DNA from: Ignisphaera sp.
Lineage (GTDB): Archaea; Thermoproteota; Thermoprotei_A; Sulfolobales; Ignisphaeraceae
Direction: 5' to 3'
DNA: 64,000 nucleotides
NCBI GenBank assembly: GCA_038831005.1
Contig: JAWBKZ010000001.1
Span: 248,001-312,000 of the forward strand
Below are positions 8,362 through 17,319 of the stretch, piece after piece. Each line of letters starts with the position of its first letter. The stretch's first letter is position 1. The notes beneath the pieces are model-generated. The model worked only from the letters and a program-made list of their open reading frames with translations, had not been told where the DNA came from and ran no database searches. Both the position numbers and the translations under genes were made by a program.

Positions 8362-9050
8362 TTGTGTGATTATACAAACAGTAAAGCTATAGATTATGGT
8401 AAAGTATAGGAATTGATCAGCTTAGTACCTTCTCACGGTATGCTTTTAGTTGTGGATTACCTTGGTATCGGTAAACCAGTATTAGCTTCATAAATCTGTT
8501 TATATATACTTTAGAGAGCAAGAAATATCTCTATACATTGTTCTATGAAGATAAAGAAAACTGTTTACAAATATTAGTCGTCTAAGAATGGACCTTAGAA
8601 AGGTCAAAGATAGAGAGATGATGAGGTATATCAAACTACCTGTAACATCAACTGATGAATTGATTAATGCTATAGCTGAGCTCGCAACTAGAGATATGTA
8701 TGATGTTGTGGTTATAGATTCTGTTAATATTGCACTAAAGCTTGTTGAGAAAAAGAGCATCAAAGAGCTATTCTTTTGAATTTTTTCTATCAGATGCTTA
8801 ATCTCGTTAACAGATTGTTTATAGTTTTAGTAGAAATATCTGTAGGTAGAGAAACATTAGATCTAGGCTCTATAGAGTCTGTTTCAGATACTGGTATATA
8901 TCTAAGACATCGAGTTAAAATAGGTTTCTCTTACAAATACCTGAAATCAAGAAGCTTCGTAAAGTACTTGTAAATGTTGTTGAATTTCCATTCGTAATTG
9001 CTGAAGGTATGAGTATAAAGTCTATCTTTCCATCAATATCCAAAGAATAG
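8362..9050 (+). pseudogene. Decayed KaiC/RecA-like ATPase
   Basis: Fragments in several frames line up along one KaiC-like protein. From TTG 8362, behind an AGGTGAT site, a reading gives ELISLVPSHGMLL and then a ruined Walker A, DYLGIGKPVLAS, where GxGKT is expected. After stops and a frame change comes LFTNISRLRMDLRKV, an intact 64-codon stretch containing the Walker B-like YDVVVIDSVNIAL, then NFFYQMLNLVNRLFIVLVEI with DTGIYLRHRV, and finally EIKKLRKVLVNVVEFPF before a stop at 9048. At least two internal stops and three frame changes are present. The order of motifs matches archaeal KaiC-domain ATPases. It cannot give a working protein. Confidence 0.8.
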
Positions 9051-9059
9051 AAATAAACT

Positions 9060-9321
9060 TGAGTAATAGGTTAAAAGCTCTAGAATGCTGTATTCTCATT
9101 TGAGGAGGAGAACCGCAGCTCTCGAGCTCTTGTGTAATGTGATAAATGTGGTGTCATGTTGTCATCATGTTCAAACCGCTGGTAATTCGTAGAGCTCTCT
9201 CCAAAGAGTTTAATGATCAGTCCTAACTTTACCCCGAACTTGGGTTAGGTGTTTTAAATGAGCTCTTGGAATGATAGTACTAATCCTAGCGCACTTTTAG
9301 ATAGTACTGGCTGTTTAAAAA
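9060..9321. other. Junction between KaiC relic and GC-richer segment, with a small hairpin
   Basis: No coding sequence recognised. CCTAAC at 9222-9227 pairs with GTTAGG at 9244-9249, an alternative being ACCC 9231-9234 with GGGT 9242-9245. A 9-base direct repeat, GATAGTACT, occurs near 9273 and again near 9300. Base composition changes here relative to the left flank. Confidence 0.4.
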
Positions 9322-10698
9322 TTACTCTATTTTAATGGTTTCTGGGTAATTGTTGAACTTAGACATTTCTATGAATATTCCAGTTGTTTTAACTGGCACC
9401 TCAATAACGTAATTCATAACAGATTTGTACACTTCTCTAATACCTAGCCGGGTCAATCTATAAGTTCTCCCTGATTTTGTAACGATACCGCTCAGCTCCA
9501 AGACCTTCAATAGTAGCTTTACTTTGAACGGCATTTTCTTAAGACCTATTAACTTGAACGATTCCTCTGATATCTCAACAGCACTCAGTTGATCAAAGAA
9601 TAACCTCCATAATCTTGAGGTGTGTTTTAAACTCCGTGAGTAAATAACAGGCGGTGTGCTCTTTTCGATCGAACCAACGTACTCTTGTATGCTGTGTGTA
9701 TTTATGTACTGGTATGTACCTGTATTACTCCATGCACTTGCACCTAAACCTATAAGGGGACCCACAAGCTCTAGGTTTACTGTGGTGTACTCGTAACGCT
9801 TTCTGGATGCAGAGTATACTCTTATGAGGTGCAAACTATTGTTTTGGGTAAACTTCACAGCCTCGTCAATAAATGCATCAATGTAGTTTAGCTCTTGACT
9901 TAGCCTTCCATACCCAGCAAGTTTGTAACCAGGAGTGTGCTTTGGTATCACAGTTGGGTAAAATGTTACTTGATGAACGCCCAGCTTGTAGGATTTCTCG
10001 AGATCCTCTCTAAAAGCTTTCAGCTTTTCATCTAAAGTGAGCTCCACACAGCCTTTAATACTAGGAGTGAGGAACATTATATCGACGTTAATCCACTTGA
10101 AACCCGCCTTTATGCTGTTCTCGATAGCCTTAACGTTGTCCTCCGGAGTGTGCTTTCTGCTTAGTGACTTTAGGATTCTTCTATCGAAGCTCTGAACACC
10201 TATACTAACTTCATCAACGCCAACCGAGTAGAGCTCTTCTACATATCTATAATCCTTGAAGTCCTCGGGGTTAACCTCAATACCTATCTTACATTTGACG
10301 CTGAAAAACCGTGTCAATGCATCAACGAACTCCTTGTACAATTTTGAGGATACAAGGCTAGGAGTTCCACCACCTACGTGTACTTCTACAACATTGAGGT
10401 TCTTCTCCTCTAGAAGTTTACCGTAGATTTCAAGCTCTCTCAGTAAGGCTTTAAAGTACTTTTCAAGTTCCTGCTCGCTTCTCAGCACATCTCTGAAATA
10501 GGGACAGAACATGCACACAGATCTGCAGTAAGGTATGTGAACGTATATAGCTACATCTCTGTTCTCAACAGTGTTCTTGACGTTGTTTAGGTGTTCAAGC
10601 TTATCATCAACCCTGCTAAATTCCACCTTAACCTTTCCTCTAAGAAGAGAATGCGTTCTTAGTTTTCCAGAGCCGAGAACAGGTGTGTTTGTGCTCAT
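9322..10698 (-). CDS. HemN/HemW-like radical SAM protein
   Basis: About 458 residues of the coproporphyrinogen III oxidase-like radical SAM family. The cluster motif is HIPYCRSVCMFCPYF near residue 55 (CxxxCxxC followed by an aromatic residue). VEVHVGGGTPSLVSS near 107 and VSIGVQSFDRRIL near 165 are the family blocks around the SAM site, and the C-terminal 100 residues form a winged-helix-like tail. Whether it oxidises coproporphyrinogen, handles heme like HemW or has another substrate cannot be decided; no heme genes are nearby. ATG 10698 is taken, four bases after GTGAT; GTG 10707 is the longer choice. DNA here is GC-richer than its surroundings (24 and 23 G+C in two 60-base samples I counted, against 20 and 13 in two samples elsewhere), which hints at transfer. 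Confidence 0.8.
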   Translation of the reverse strand: MSTNTPVLGSGKLRTHSLLRGKVKVEFSRVDDKLEHLNNVKNTVENRDVAIYVHIPYCRSVCMFCPYFRDVLRSEQELEKYFKALLRELEIYGKLLEEKNLNVVEVHVGGGTPSLVSSKLYKEFVDALTRFFSVKCKIGIEVNPEDFKDYRYVEELYSVGVDEVSIGVQSFDRRILKSLSRKHTPEDNVKAIENSIKAGFKWINVDIMFLTPSIKGCVELTLDEKLKAFREDLEKSYKLGVHQVTFYPTVIPKHTPGYKLAGYGRLSQELNYIDAFIDEAVKFTQNNSLHLIRVYSASRKRYEYTTVNLELVGPLIGLGASAWSNTGTYQYINTHSIQEYVGSIEKSTPPVIYSRSLKHTSRLWRLFFDQLSAVEISEESFKLIGLKKMPFKVKLLLKVLELSGIVTKSGRTYRLTRLGIREVYKSVMNYVIEVPVKTTGIFIEMSKFNNYPETIKIE

Positions 10699-10816
10699 GC
10701 CTATCACGTTGGAGATTAAAACTGCGTAAAACTTAAAGGTTTTAGTGCACGTATATAATCGAAACTCTAATTCACATGTCTTATTACTCGTACGTTCTGC
10801 GAATTATTCCGAGTTT

Positions 10817-11068
10817 TTAACTCTTAAGTGCTCTCCTAATTTTTTCAATGAACTTCTCGGTATTAACTATGAATCTCTCGTGAACACCTTCACCTATTAG
10901 CACATCCTTGTAGTACGCCTTTACTTCGAGTACTACTCTTCTATCCTCATGCAATACTATTCTAGAAATGACTGAAGAACTTTTAGGACCTCTGTATACT
11001 GGTGATGTAATCTTTAAGTTATCCGTCTTATGCAGAAAGATCCAGTATCTTTTACATCTCTTATGGAT
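10817..11068 (-). pseudogene. 3' remnant of a thioesterase (FlK-like hot-dog family)
   Basis: An 84-codon open stretch with no usable start. It reads SPVYRGPKSSSVISRI, then RRVVLEVKAYYKDVLIGEG and VHERFIVNTEKFIEKI before the stop. The GEGVHERFIVN...KF ending is typical of fluoroacetyl-CoA-thioesterase-like hot-dog proteins. The N-terminal half with the catalytic residues is missing, so this is a truncated relic. It lies in the same GC-richer segment as the HemN-like gene and may have arrived with it. Confidence 0.65.
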
Positions 11069-11831
11069 CTATCTGTTGAAATCAATTTGAAGATATTTTT
11101 ATATCGTGTTCCATAAATGAATTCAAGTATATGTTTTCAGAAATAATGATAAGCGAGTTAGGTTTACCGAAAGAAAGTGTTGAAATAACTTTAAAAAGTT
11201 TTCTTCTTTGGCTCAATTAATTCAGCGCTTTGCATATTGCTTAGACTTATAGCTATTGTAACAGAATTTGCTAAAGGTGTAAATCTGGGTATAGTTGTAC
11301 TTCATGGTTTAGAGTTATTGAGTCCAAGTTGCATGGAATTTACGTGAATATTGAGTAGTCTTATTCAATCTATTTATGTAGCTCAAGAACCAGAACGTGT
11401 TGATGGTACGCTATAGTAGTATGACAGATAATCAATGGATTAGAATAACGAAGCTTTATTACAAATAGTGGTCAGAATCTGCTACAAGTTTAAGGATGGA
11501 AAAGCTATACTAATGTGATATGTTTGGAGTCGTAGTAAAAGAGTTAAGGTAATAGCTTTTGATAATAAAGATGTAGAGAAAATGTTGATGAAAAGTACTA
11601 AAAACTTAATGAAAAATATAAATAGTTTTCTCTAAATGAATCATAATCCAAATAACTAGAAAGTTAAAATAATTGCTATCTATTTAATAGCAGGACATTA
11701 TGGTTAAGGCTCTCGATCTAGAATTAATTGATAGGATATTAATAAACATTCATCAATTACTGGTTAATACTTAGAACAATATATCGATAGTCTATATCTA
11801 ATTAATCATTCAGATACATTCAAGTCTGATA
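11069..11831. other. Long gap with scattered coding-like scraps
   Basis: About 760 bases without an intact gene. On the + strand, short open runs near 11130-11340 and 11480-11635 look like decayed protein sequence, but they are too broken for me to name. No RNA gene was recognised. Confidence 0.45.
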
Positions 11832-12548
11832 TTAATAATCAGAAATAAGCTTTCTTGATATCGTCACTACATCTTGGTATCCAACTACAACTATATCCAC
11901 AAGATCTTTCGTAAAGATGCCTGTCTCTATAACTCCTGGCAAACTCTTTAGCTTTATGTTAAGTGATTGTGGATCAATTCTCGTTTTCGGGTATATATCG
12001 ATTATTATTCCTCCGGTATCTGCTACTACAAATCCATATTTACCTTCTCTAGAGCTTCTTATAGATGGATTTAGATCCATTTCCTTCAACTTTCGATAAA
12101 CTATGGATAGAGCATGCGGAAGAACTTCTATGGGTATTGGATGTTTTTCTCCGAGATTTTTCACGAGCTTGGTGTAATCTACAATATATATCTTAGTTTT
12201 AGCAGCAGAAGCTATAATTTTCTCAAGCGTTAGAGCACCTCCTCCACCTTTAATCATGTTTAGTTCTGGATCAACCTCGTCAGCTCCATCGATATACACA
12301 TCTATGGCATCAACATTAGATATATCTAGAACATTGGATCCGTTTTCAGAGAGCCTTCTACATGTATATGCAGATGCACATACAAAGTATGACTCTATAA
12401 AGAGATGGCTAGATGATGACATAAGATCTATAAACATATCAACTGTAGATCCTGTTCCAATACCTATTACCTCTCTCCTAAAGCTTAGCAAAATTTTCAT
12501 AGCCTCTTCAACAGCTTTACGTTTTGCTTGCGAAATATCTGTAGACAT
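11832..12548 (-). CDS. rpiA: Ribose-5-phosphate isomerase A
   Basis: About 238 residues, the normal RpiA length. It interconverts ribose 5-phosphate and ribulose 5-phosphate and in archaea links the ribulose-monophosphate-type pentose supply to nucleotide synthesis. The family blocks are all present: IGIGTGSTVDMF near residue 30, DVYIDGADEVDPELN near 90, MIKGGGGALTLEKI near 106 with the catalytic Glu, and KHPIPIEVLPHA near 140. ATG 12548 follows GGGTTAT, a weak ribosome binding site; ATG 12560 would add four residues. It is convergent with nothing close and has no operon partner. Confidence 0.93.
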   Translation of the reverse strand: MSTDISQAKRKAVEEAMKILLSFRREVIGIGTGSTVDMFIDLMSSSSHLFIESYFVCASAYTCRRLSENGSNVLDISNVDAIDVYIDGADEVDPELNMIKGGGGALTLEKIIASAAKTKIYIVDYTKLVKNLGEKHPIPIEVLPHALSIVYRKLKEMDLNPSIRSSREGKYGFVVADTGGIIIDIYPKTRIDPQSLNIKLKSLPGVIETGIFTKDLVDIVVVGYQDVVTISRKLISDY

Positions 12549-12782
12549 TGTATAACCCATACAGGATCTATTTAGTTATATTTAGCACTTGCACCAGATT
12601 TTAAGTATATATACATGATTTAGTATATATTCTCTATTACTCCAATAATGTAATACAGAGAGATAATGAGTATAAAATATAATAAAGTTGGATGGTTGAT
12701 ATAGCTTCAGGTCAATTTAAATTTCATTGAACATAATGAAAATATTTTTAGACAACAATAATGGTGAGATAAATGGATCTGT

Positions 12783-13652
12783 ATGGTGATGAAGTCTAGA
12801 ATCTTGTATGGTTATACAATGCTCATAATTGCGACTATTTTATGGGGTAGTTCCTTTGTTTTCATAAAACTTTCTGTAGAAAATGTTTCAGCATTTGGCT
12901 ACACCTTCTATAGATCTTTTTTTGCTGTAGCGATGCTTACGCCTGTGATATTGTTTAAAAAGATGGGGAGTATCTTCAGCTATAGAGATTTTATAGGAGG
13001 TATTGTTACTGGTGTAGCGTATATGTTTGGTCTTCTTCTTCAGGGTCTTGGAACAAGGTATACATTTCCATCAACTAGTGCTTTTATTACAGGTTTAAAT
13101 ACAGTTCATATACATACATATTGTGCTTTCGTGAAGAGAGCCTATAATCGATATCTTCTAGCGGCACTTGTGCTTTCACTCATCGGTCTATTCATAGTCA
13201 CGTCACCTAGTGGTGGTATTGGTTTAGGTGAGATATTGGTCTTCTTTGGATCTATAGCTTGGGCTATCCAGATACTTCTTGTATCGAAATACAGTAGACA
13301 TAGTAAGAATTATATTGACTTCCTCTATGGAATGTTTATACCTTCACTCGTCATAGCTCCTTGGACAATTCTATACGATAATCCGATGAATATAGTGCTA
13401 AATTCATGGATGTACATAATCTATCTAGCTATAGCGTGTTCTATAGTGGCTTCATTACTGCAGGTTATTGGACAAAGGTATGTAGCTCCAGCTATAGCTT
13501 CAGTAATCTATCTTCTTGAGCCTTTCTTTGCATTATTGTTCTCTATATCTCTATATGGTGAAGAAATAGATATTGTTAGAATAGTTGGAGGAATAATGAT
13601 TGTTTTAGCATCCTATATAGCGATGAGTTATGCACCAAATGCATATACTTAA
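12783..13652 (+). CDS. EamA/DMT-family membrane exporter
   Basis: 289 residues with about ten hydrophobic helices arranged as two EamA repeats. The first repeat begins ATILWGSSFVFIKLS and runs to residue about 140; the second starts near GEILVFFGSIAWAIQ. The ending IYLLEPFFALLFSISLYGE is the signature of the last helices in the drug/metabolite transporter superfamily. These proteins export amino acids, sugars or other metabolites; the substrate here is not predictable. An ATG at 12789 is an alternative start. The next gene begins about 160 bases downstream on the same strand. Confidence 0.85.
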   Translation: MVMKSRILYGYTMLIIATILWGSSFVFIKLSVENVSAFGYTFYRSFFAVAMLTPVILFKKMGSIFSYRDFIGGIVTGVAYMFGLLLQGLGTRYTFPSTSAFITGLNTVHIHTYCAFVKRAYNRYLLAALVLSLIGLFIVTSPSGGIGLGEILVFFGSIAWAIQILLVSKYSRHSKNYIDFLYGMFIPSLVIAPWTILYDNPMNIVLNSWMYIIYLAIACSIVASLLQVIGQRYVAPAIASVIYLLEPFFALLFSISLYGEEIDIVRIVGGIMIVLASYIAMSYAPNAYT

Positions 13653-13813
13653 TATCGTCATATTTTTGGAAAACATCACGAATCTAGTGTTGAGTACTAG
13701 GCATTGATGAATTGTATTGAGGAAGAACTATTTACAAAAATTAAGGTTAGGGAAATTGTTAAATAAATCAATAAGATTTATATATTAGTGGTTTACATGT
13801 TGACGAATAGGGG

Positions 13814-14938
13814 GTGTGTACCATAGTTAAATTGGATATTCTAAATAGACTTGATGAATTTAAAGGCTTTCTTGAAGGAGAGACCGTGGATAGATTTTTA
13901 GAAACATTCGATATAAGGTTTGGAAGCGGTACATGGGCAGCTGGAGGTTTTAGCGATAGGTTTATGGTTAGAGGATATTTTCCTGATCTCGGATCCGATA
14001 TAATATCAAGGCTAGAGAGAATAAGGATAGCAGGTATAAAGATGTTTGTTCCCATAAATGTGGAACTACTTAACGAGGACCTAGAAGTTAGATGGGAAAT
14101 AGTTGATGCAGTTATTGAATACACAAAGAAATATAATATGATGGCTGTAGCTCTTGCAGTAGATTTAAGTGGTATCCCGAAACTCAGATTAGGCTCTATA
14201 ACTAATCCAGATCCATTATTAAGAAAGAAGTCAATATCAATTCTACTCAATAGCATAGAAATAGCTAAAAAACTTGGCACAGATGTTATATCGTTTTGGC
14301 CTGGACAAGATGGTTGGGACTACAGTTTCGAGATTAACTATGGCAAAATGCTCAAAATGTTTATCGATAATCTGAAGCTTATTGTAGAAGAGGTTATGGC
14401 TAAAGGGTTTAGGTTTTGTATTGAAGCTAAATTAAAAGAGCCTAAAGAAGGAAACATGATCATACCTACAACACATGTAGCTATAGCTATAGCTAAGAAG
14501 ATAAATGATGATATTGGGAAGAGTGTCGTTGGGATAACTATAGATTATGGACATGAGCTTATGTATGCTGTAGAACCAGCATATACTGTGCATCTAGCTA
14601 AACTATTTGATGTACCTCTGCTATCGATACACATAAATACAGCTAAAACACATAGCAATGATGAAGATAGAGTTGTTGGAACAGGAGATCTATGGCAATT
14701 CGTGGACTTCCTTTACGCAACAATAGATACAGGTTTCGATGGCCCCTATATACTGGATCAATTCACATATAGAATGGATCCAGTGGATGGTCTAAGATTA
14801 TCTAAGGAATTCTTCGCAAACTCTATGAAGAAAGCTCTAGAGATATATAGGCATAGAGATGTGTTAGAAAAAATAAGAGACACAGGAAATCAAGCAAAAG
14901 TACTAGACCTAATTAAAAAAATCATATATACGTACTAA
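13814..14938 (+). CDS. Xylose isomerase-like TIM-barrel protein (sugar isomerase/AP-endonuclease 2 superfamily)
   Basis: 374 residues with the metal-binding pattern of xylose- and rhamnose-isomerase-like TIM barrels: DVISFWPGQDGWDY near residue 157, FCIEAKLKEP near 200 (metal Glu), GITIDYGHELMY near 240 (Asp and His), LSIHINTAKTHSNDED near 272, and a late Asp in GPYILDQFTYRMD. This matches enzymes acting on L-rhamnose, related aldoses or ketose epimers. The start is GTG 13814 with only a G-run before it; TTG 13832 is possible. A sugar transporter is not adjacent, though a permease follows after a 455-base gap. Confidence 0.75.
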   Translation: MCTIVKLDILNRLDEFKGFLEGETVDRFLETFDIRFGSGTWAAGGFSDRFMVRGYFPDLGSDIISRLERIRIAGIKMFVPINVELLNEDLEVRWEIVDAVIEYTKKYNMMAVALAVDLSGIPKLRLGSITNPDPLLRKKSISILLNSIEIAKKLGTDVISFWPGQDGWDYSFEINYGKMLKMFIDNLKLIVEEVMAKGFRFCIEAKLKEPKEGNMIIPTTHVAIAIAKKINDDIGKSVVGITIDYGHELMYAVEPAYTVHLAKLFDVPLLSIHINTAKTHSNDEDRVVGTGDLWQFVDFLYATIDTGFDGPYILDQFTYRMDPVDGLRLSKEFFANSMKKALEIYRHRDVLEKIRDTGNQAKVLDLIKKIIYTY

Positions 14939-15393
14939 TTGTGTTTCACATATCCACGATCTATACAGATATTTACTCAGCTTTCTATTACACTATTTAG
15001 AAATCGGAGCAGGTATAGTGGTATCATTATTTATCTAGAGCTAAAGATGATGCTGTGTAGCACACGTAGATGGTGCTACCATCATACTATGTACATAATG
15101 TCTTAGAGCTAGATAAATTTTGCTAACTCTAGGTCTGAAGACAAGTTATTTAAAGCATAGATTCATCGACATATAGATCTGTCATAGAATTACAAAGAGT
15201 ATTAAACTATACTTTAAGAAGCTCTAGAGAATCTATGGAGAGAAATATGGAAGAGGATATTTTATTGTTATTGTTTATCGGTCATACTCTATAAACTCAT
15301 CATATACAAAATGCTTATAATATTTGATGTACAACTGGAACCAAATATAACTTATGAGATGCTGAATCATAGTGATGTATATAGGTGTTGTAA
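14939..15393. other. Intergenic region holding a strongly structured element
   Basis: No coding sequence. The middle of the gap, 15029-15118, can fold into a long base-paired structure described separately. The rest is plain AT-rich sequence. Confidence 0.6.
15029..15118. ncRNA. Candidate structured RNA or MITE-like inverted-repeat element
   Basis: ATTTATCTAG at 15029-15038 pairs exactly with CTAGATAAAT at 15109-15118. A tandem A.G/G.A mismatch follows, then four more pairs (15041-15044 with 15103-15106). Inside, ATGATG 15047-15052 pairs with CATCAT 15080-15085, and GTAGCAC 15057-15063 with GTGCTAC 15073-15079. A competing fold gives two small hairpins: GTGT/ACAC at 15055-15065 and GATGGT/ACCATC at 15069-15083. 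A short palindrome, TATGTACATA, fills 15089-15098. The nested pairing exceeds what I see elsewhere in the window. It matches no RNA family I know, and the strand is undetermined. Confidence 0.4.
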
Positions 15394-16926
15394 GTGAAAG
15401 AGGTTGTAAAGATTATTCTACTGTTTATAGTATTTATAGTATCATCATATATCGTTATGAAGTCTATAGTTATACGAACTGATGATATTGGGCTCAACGT
15501 AGCTGGATTTTGGTGTAGTGAGATTGGCCTGTCTTTTAGTTCTTCTTACTGTATTTCTCTACTTAATTCAGATCACTATGTATTCGTTCAAAGTCTATCA
15601 CTCTCTATATTCATGTTGGTTGTAGCGATAATAGTTATGCACACTGAATGGCGCGTGGCTGCAGCTATTCTCGGTGTGGTGATTATGATATTGATGGGTG
15701 TTGTTAATCCTAAAACCTTCATAGAGTCTGTTTCATGGGACTTGATACTGTTTCTAGTGGGTTCAATGGCGTTTGCAGGAATACTGAGAGAACTTGGTGT
15801 ATTTAGGTATCTAGCTATACAGATTCTAAGACTCTCTAGATTCAATGCATATATACTCACGGCATTCATAACCATAGTTTCTTTCGTGTTATCAGCTATT
15901 GTTGGCGAAGTTACAAGCATTATATATGTAGTTGCACTTGTAATTGAGCTTAGACGTGTACTAAAGATAGAGATCGAACCATTACTAATACTATCTGTTT
16001 TAGCAACAAATACTGGTAGTGTTGCTCTACCCATAGGTAATCCTATAGGTGTATATCTGCTTTTTGCATCAAGTATGTCTATATCCATGTTCATCAGATA
16101 CTCGTTACCTCTTGCTTTAATTAATGTACTAGCTCTTTACGGACTCTATATAACTATAGTCAATAGGTACCTAAGGAGATGCCAAACATTGCTAGAGAAT
16201 TATAAGAAAAGTATTGAAGCCTATATATCGAGCTTCTATACCGAAGTATATAATGCTAAAGCAAAAAGAATATACCTAGGATTATTGTTTTTAACAGTAT
16301 TTGTGTTAACTGTATCGATTAATGATGTTATTGTCCATATTCTTTCATCGATACTACAGATAGATATAACCCCTCATAGTTTCTTGTCATTCATACCGTA
16401 TATGTACATAGTCTTAAGCATGATGGTTGTTGTCCCGCCCGAAGAAATAGGCACAATTATTCAGAAAGCAGTTGAATGGTCTTCTATAGTGTTCTTCATT
16501 ATGTTGTTTATGTTGGGTCATGCTCTTCTCTATACAGGTGCTATAATAAAAATGGCATACATTTTGACAACTATATCTATAGCAACTACAGTAGTATTAG
16601 AGATGGTAATGACGATTTCTTCAACAATACTTAGCGCACTACTTGATAACCTATCAGTAGTTGTAGCATTTACACCTATGGCTATACTGTTTAATAAATC
16701 TGGTTTAACAGATCAGTTAATATATTTCGCGCTTCTCTTCGGTGGAGTTTTTGGAGGAAACTATACACCAATAGGTTCTACAGCAAACATAGTAGCTCTA
16801 TCTCTTGCTGAAAAGAAGAAGATTCGTATATCGTGGAGGAAGTGGCTCAAAATAGCCTTAATAACAACAACTGTACAGATGATTCTATCAATCCTCTGGA
16901 TCTATATAAATAACGTCTATAGGTAA
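15394..16926 (+). CDS. Anion/Na+ permease of the ArsB-NhaD-SLC13 superfamily
   Basis: 510 residues with about twelve membrane helices. Family landmarks are WDLILFLVGSMAFAGIL near residue 112 and VLATNTGSVALPIGNPIGV near 200, the re-entrant NxxGxxxPxGNP-type loop. The second inverted half contains LLDNLSVVVAFTPMAILF and GGNYTPIGSTANIVALSLAEK, the matching loop. These features define the ion transporter superfamily with ArsB, NhaD and dicarboxylate carriers; the substrate could be arsenite, Na+/H+ or a carboxylate. The start is GTG 15394. A paralogue lies at the right end of the window. It may be transcribed through the structured element upstream, but that element is 275 bases away. Confidence 0.8.
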   Translation: MKEVVKIILLFIVFIVSSYIVMKSIVIRTDDIGLNVAGFWCSEIGLSFSSSYCISLLNSDHYVFVQSLSLSIFMLVVAIIVMHTEWRVAAAILGVVIMILMGVVNPKTFIESVSWDLILFLVGSMAFAGILRELGVFRYLAIQILRLSRFNAYILTAFITIVSFVLSAIVGEVTSIIYVVALVIELRRVLKIEIEPLLILSVLATNTGSVALPIGNPIGVYLLFASSMSISMFIRYSLPLALINVLALYGLYITIVNRYLRRCQTLLENYKKSIEAYISSFYTEVYNAKAKRIYLGLLFLTVFVLTVSINDVIVHILSSILQIDITPHSFLSFIPYMYIVLSMMVVVPPEEIGTIIQKAVEWSSIVFFIMLFMLGHALLYTGAIIKMAYILTTISIATTVVLEMVMTISSTILSALLDNLSVVVAFTPMAILFNKSGLTDQLIYFALLFGGVFGGNYTPIGSTANIVALSLAEKKKIRISWRKWLKIALITTTVQMILSILWIYINNVYR

Positions 16927-16978
16927 CCGAGGACCACTACATATTAATACATCTCGTGCTTTATTGTAGCCTTGGTGC

Positions 16979-17284
16979 CTATATTGATAGAAATGAACTT
17001 AGATCATTATATTTCGATAGAAATAGCCTAAGCGCATTTAAACCTTTTTCAGTCAATATGTACTTGCTCCCAATCTTGATTATAAATTTTGCTTCTTCAA
17101 GTTCTTTAAGTATAGTATAGAACGTACTTAAACTGATCTTAGACTTGATAATATTTTTCACGTACTTGTATATCTGGTATCCGTAGAGCTCGCCACGCTT
17201 AAGTGTACCTAGAATTAAGATCCTAAGCAAACCTTTTAGAAAAGGCTCTTCTAGATACTTATGTATATCATCTAGAGTCTCCAT
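16979..17284 (-). CDS. PadR-family winged-helix regulator
   Basis: 101 residues with the PadR pattern: LKGLLRILILGTLKRGELYGYQIYK style N-terminal helices (LYGYQIYKYV is diagnostic), the recognition helix region STFYTILKELEEAKF, and a wing ending YILTEKGLNAL. PadR proteins bind DNA as dimers and usually repress a nearby gene in response to a small molecule. This one lacks the long C-terminal dimerisation helix of larger members. It follows the B12-type radical SAM gene by 35 bases on the same strand, so it probably regulates that operon. Confidence 0.85.
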   Translation of the reverse strand: METLDDIHKYLEEPFLKGLLRILILGTLKRGELYGYQIYKYVKNIIKSKISLSTFYTILKELEEAKFIIKIGSKYILTEKGLNALRLFLSKYNDLSSFLSI

Positions 17285-17319
17285 ATATCACCACATTTCT
17301 TCTAAAGATTGTAGACATA

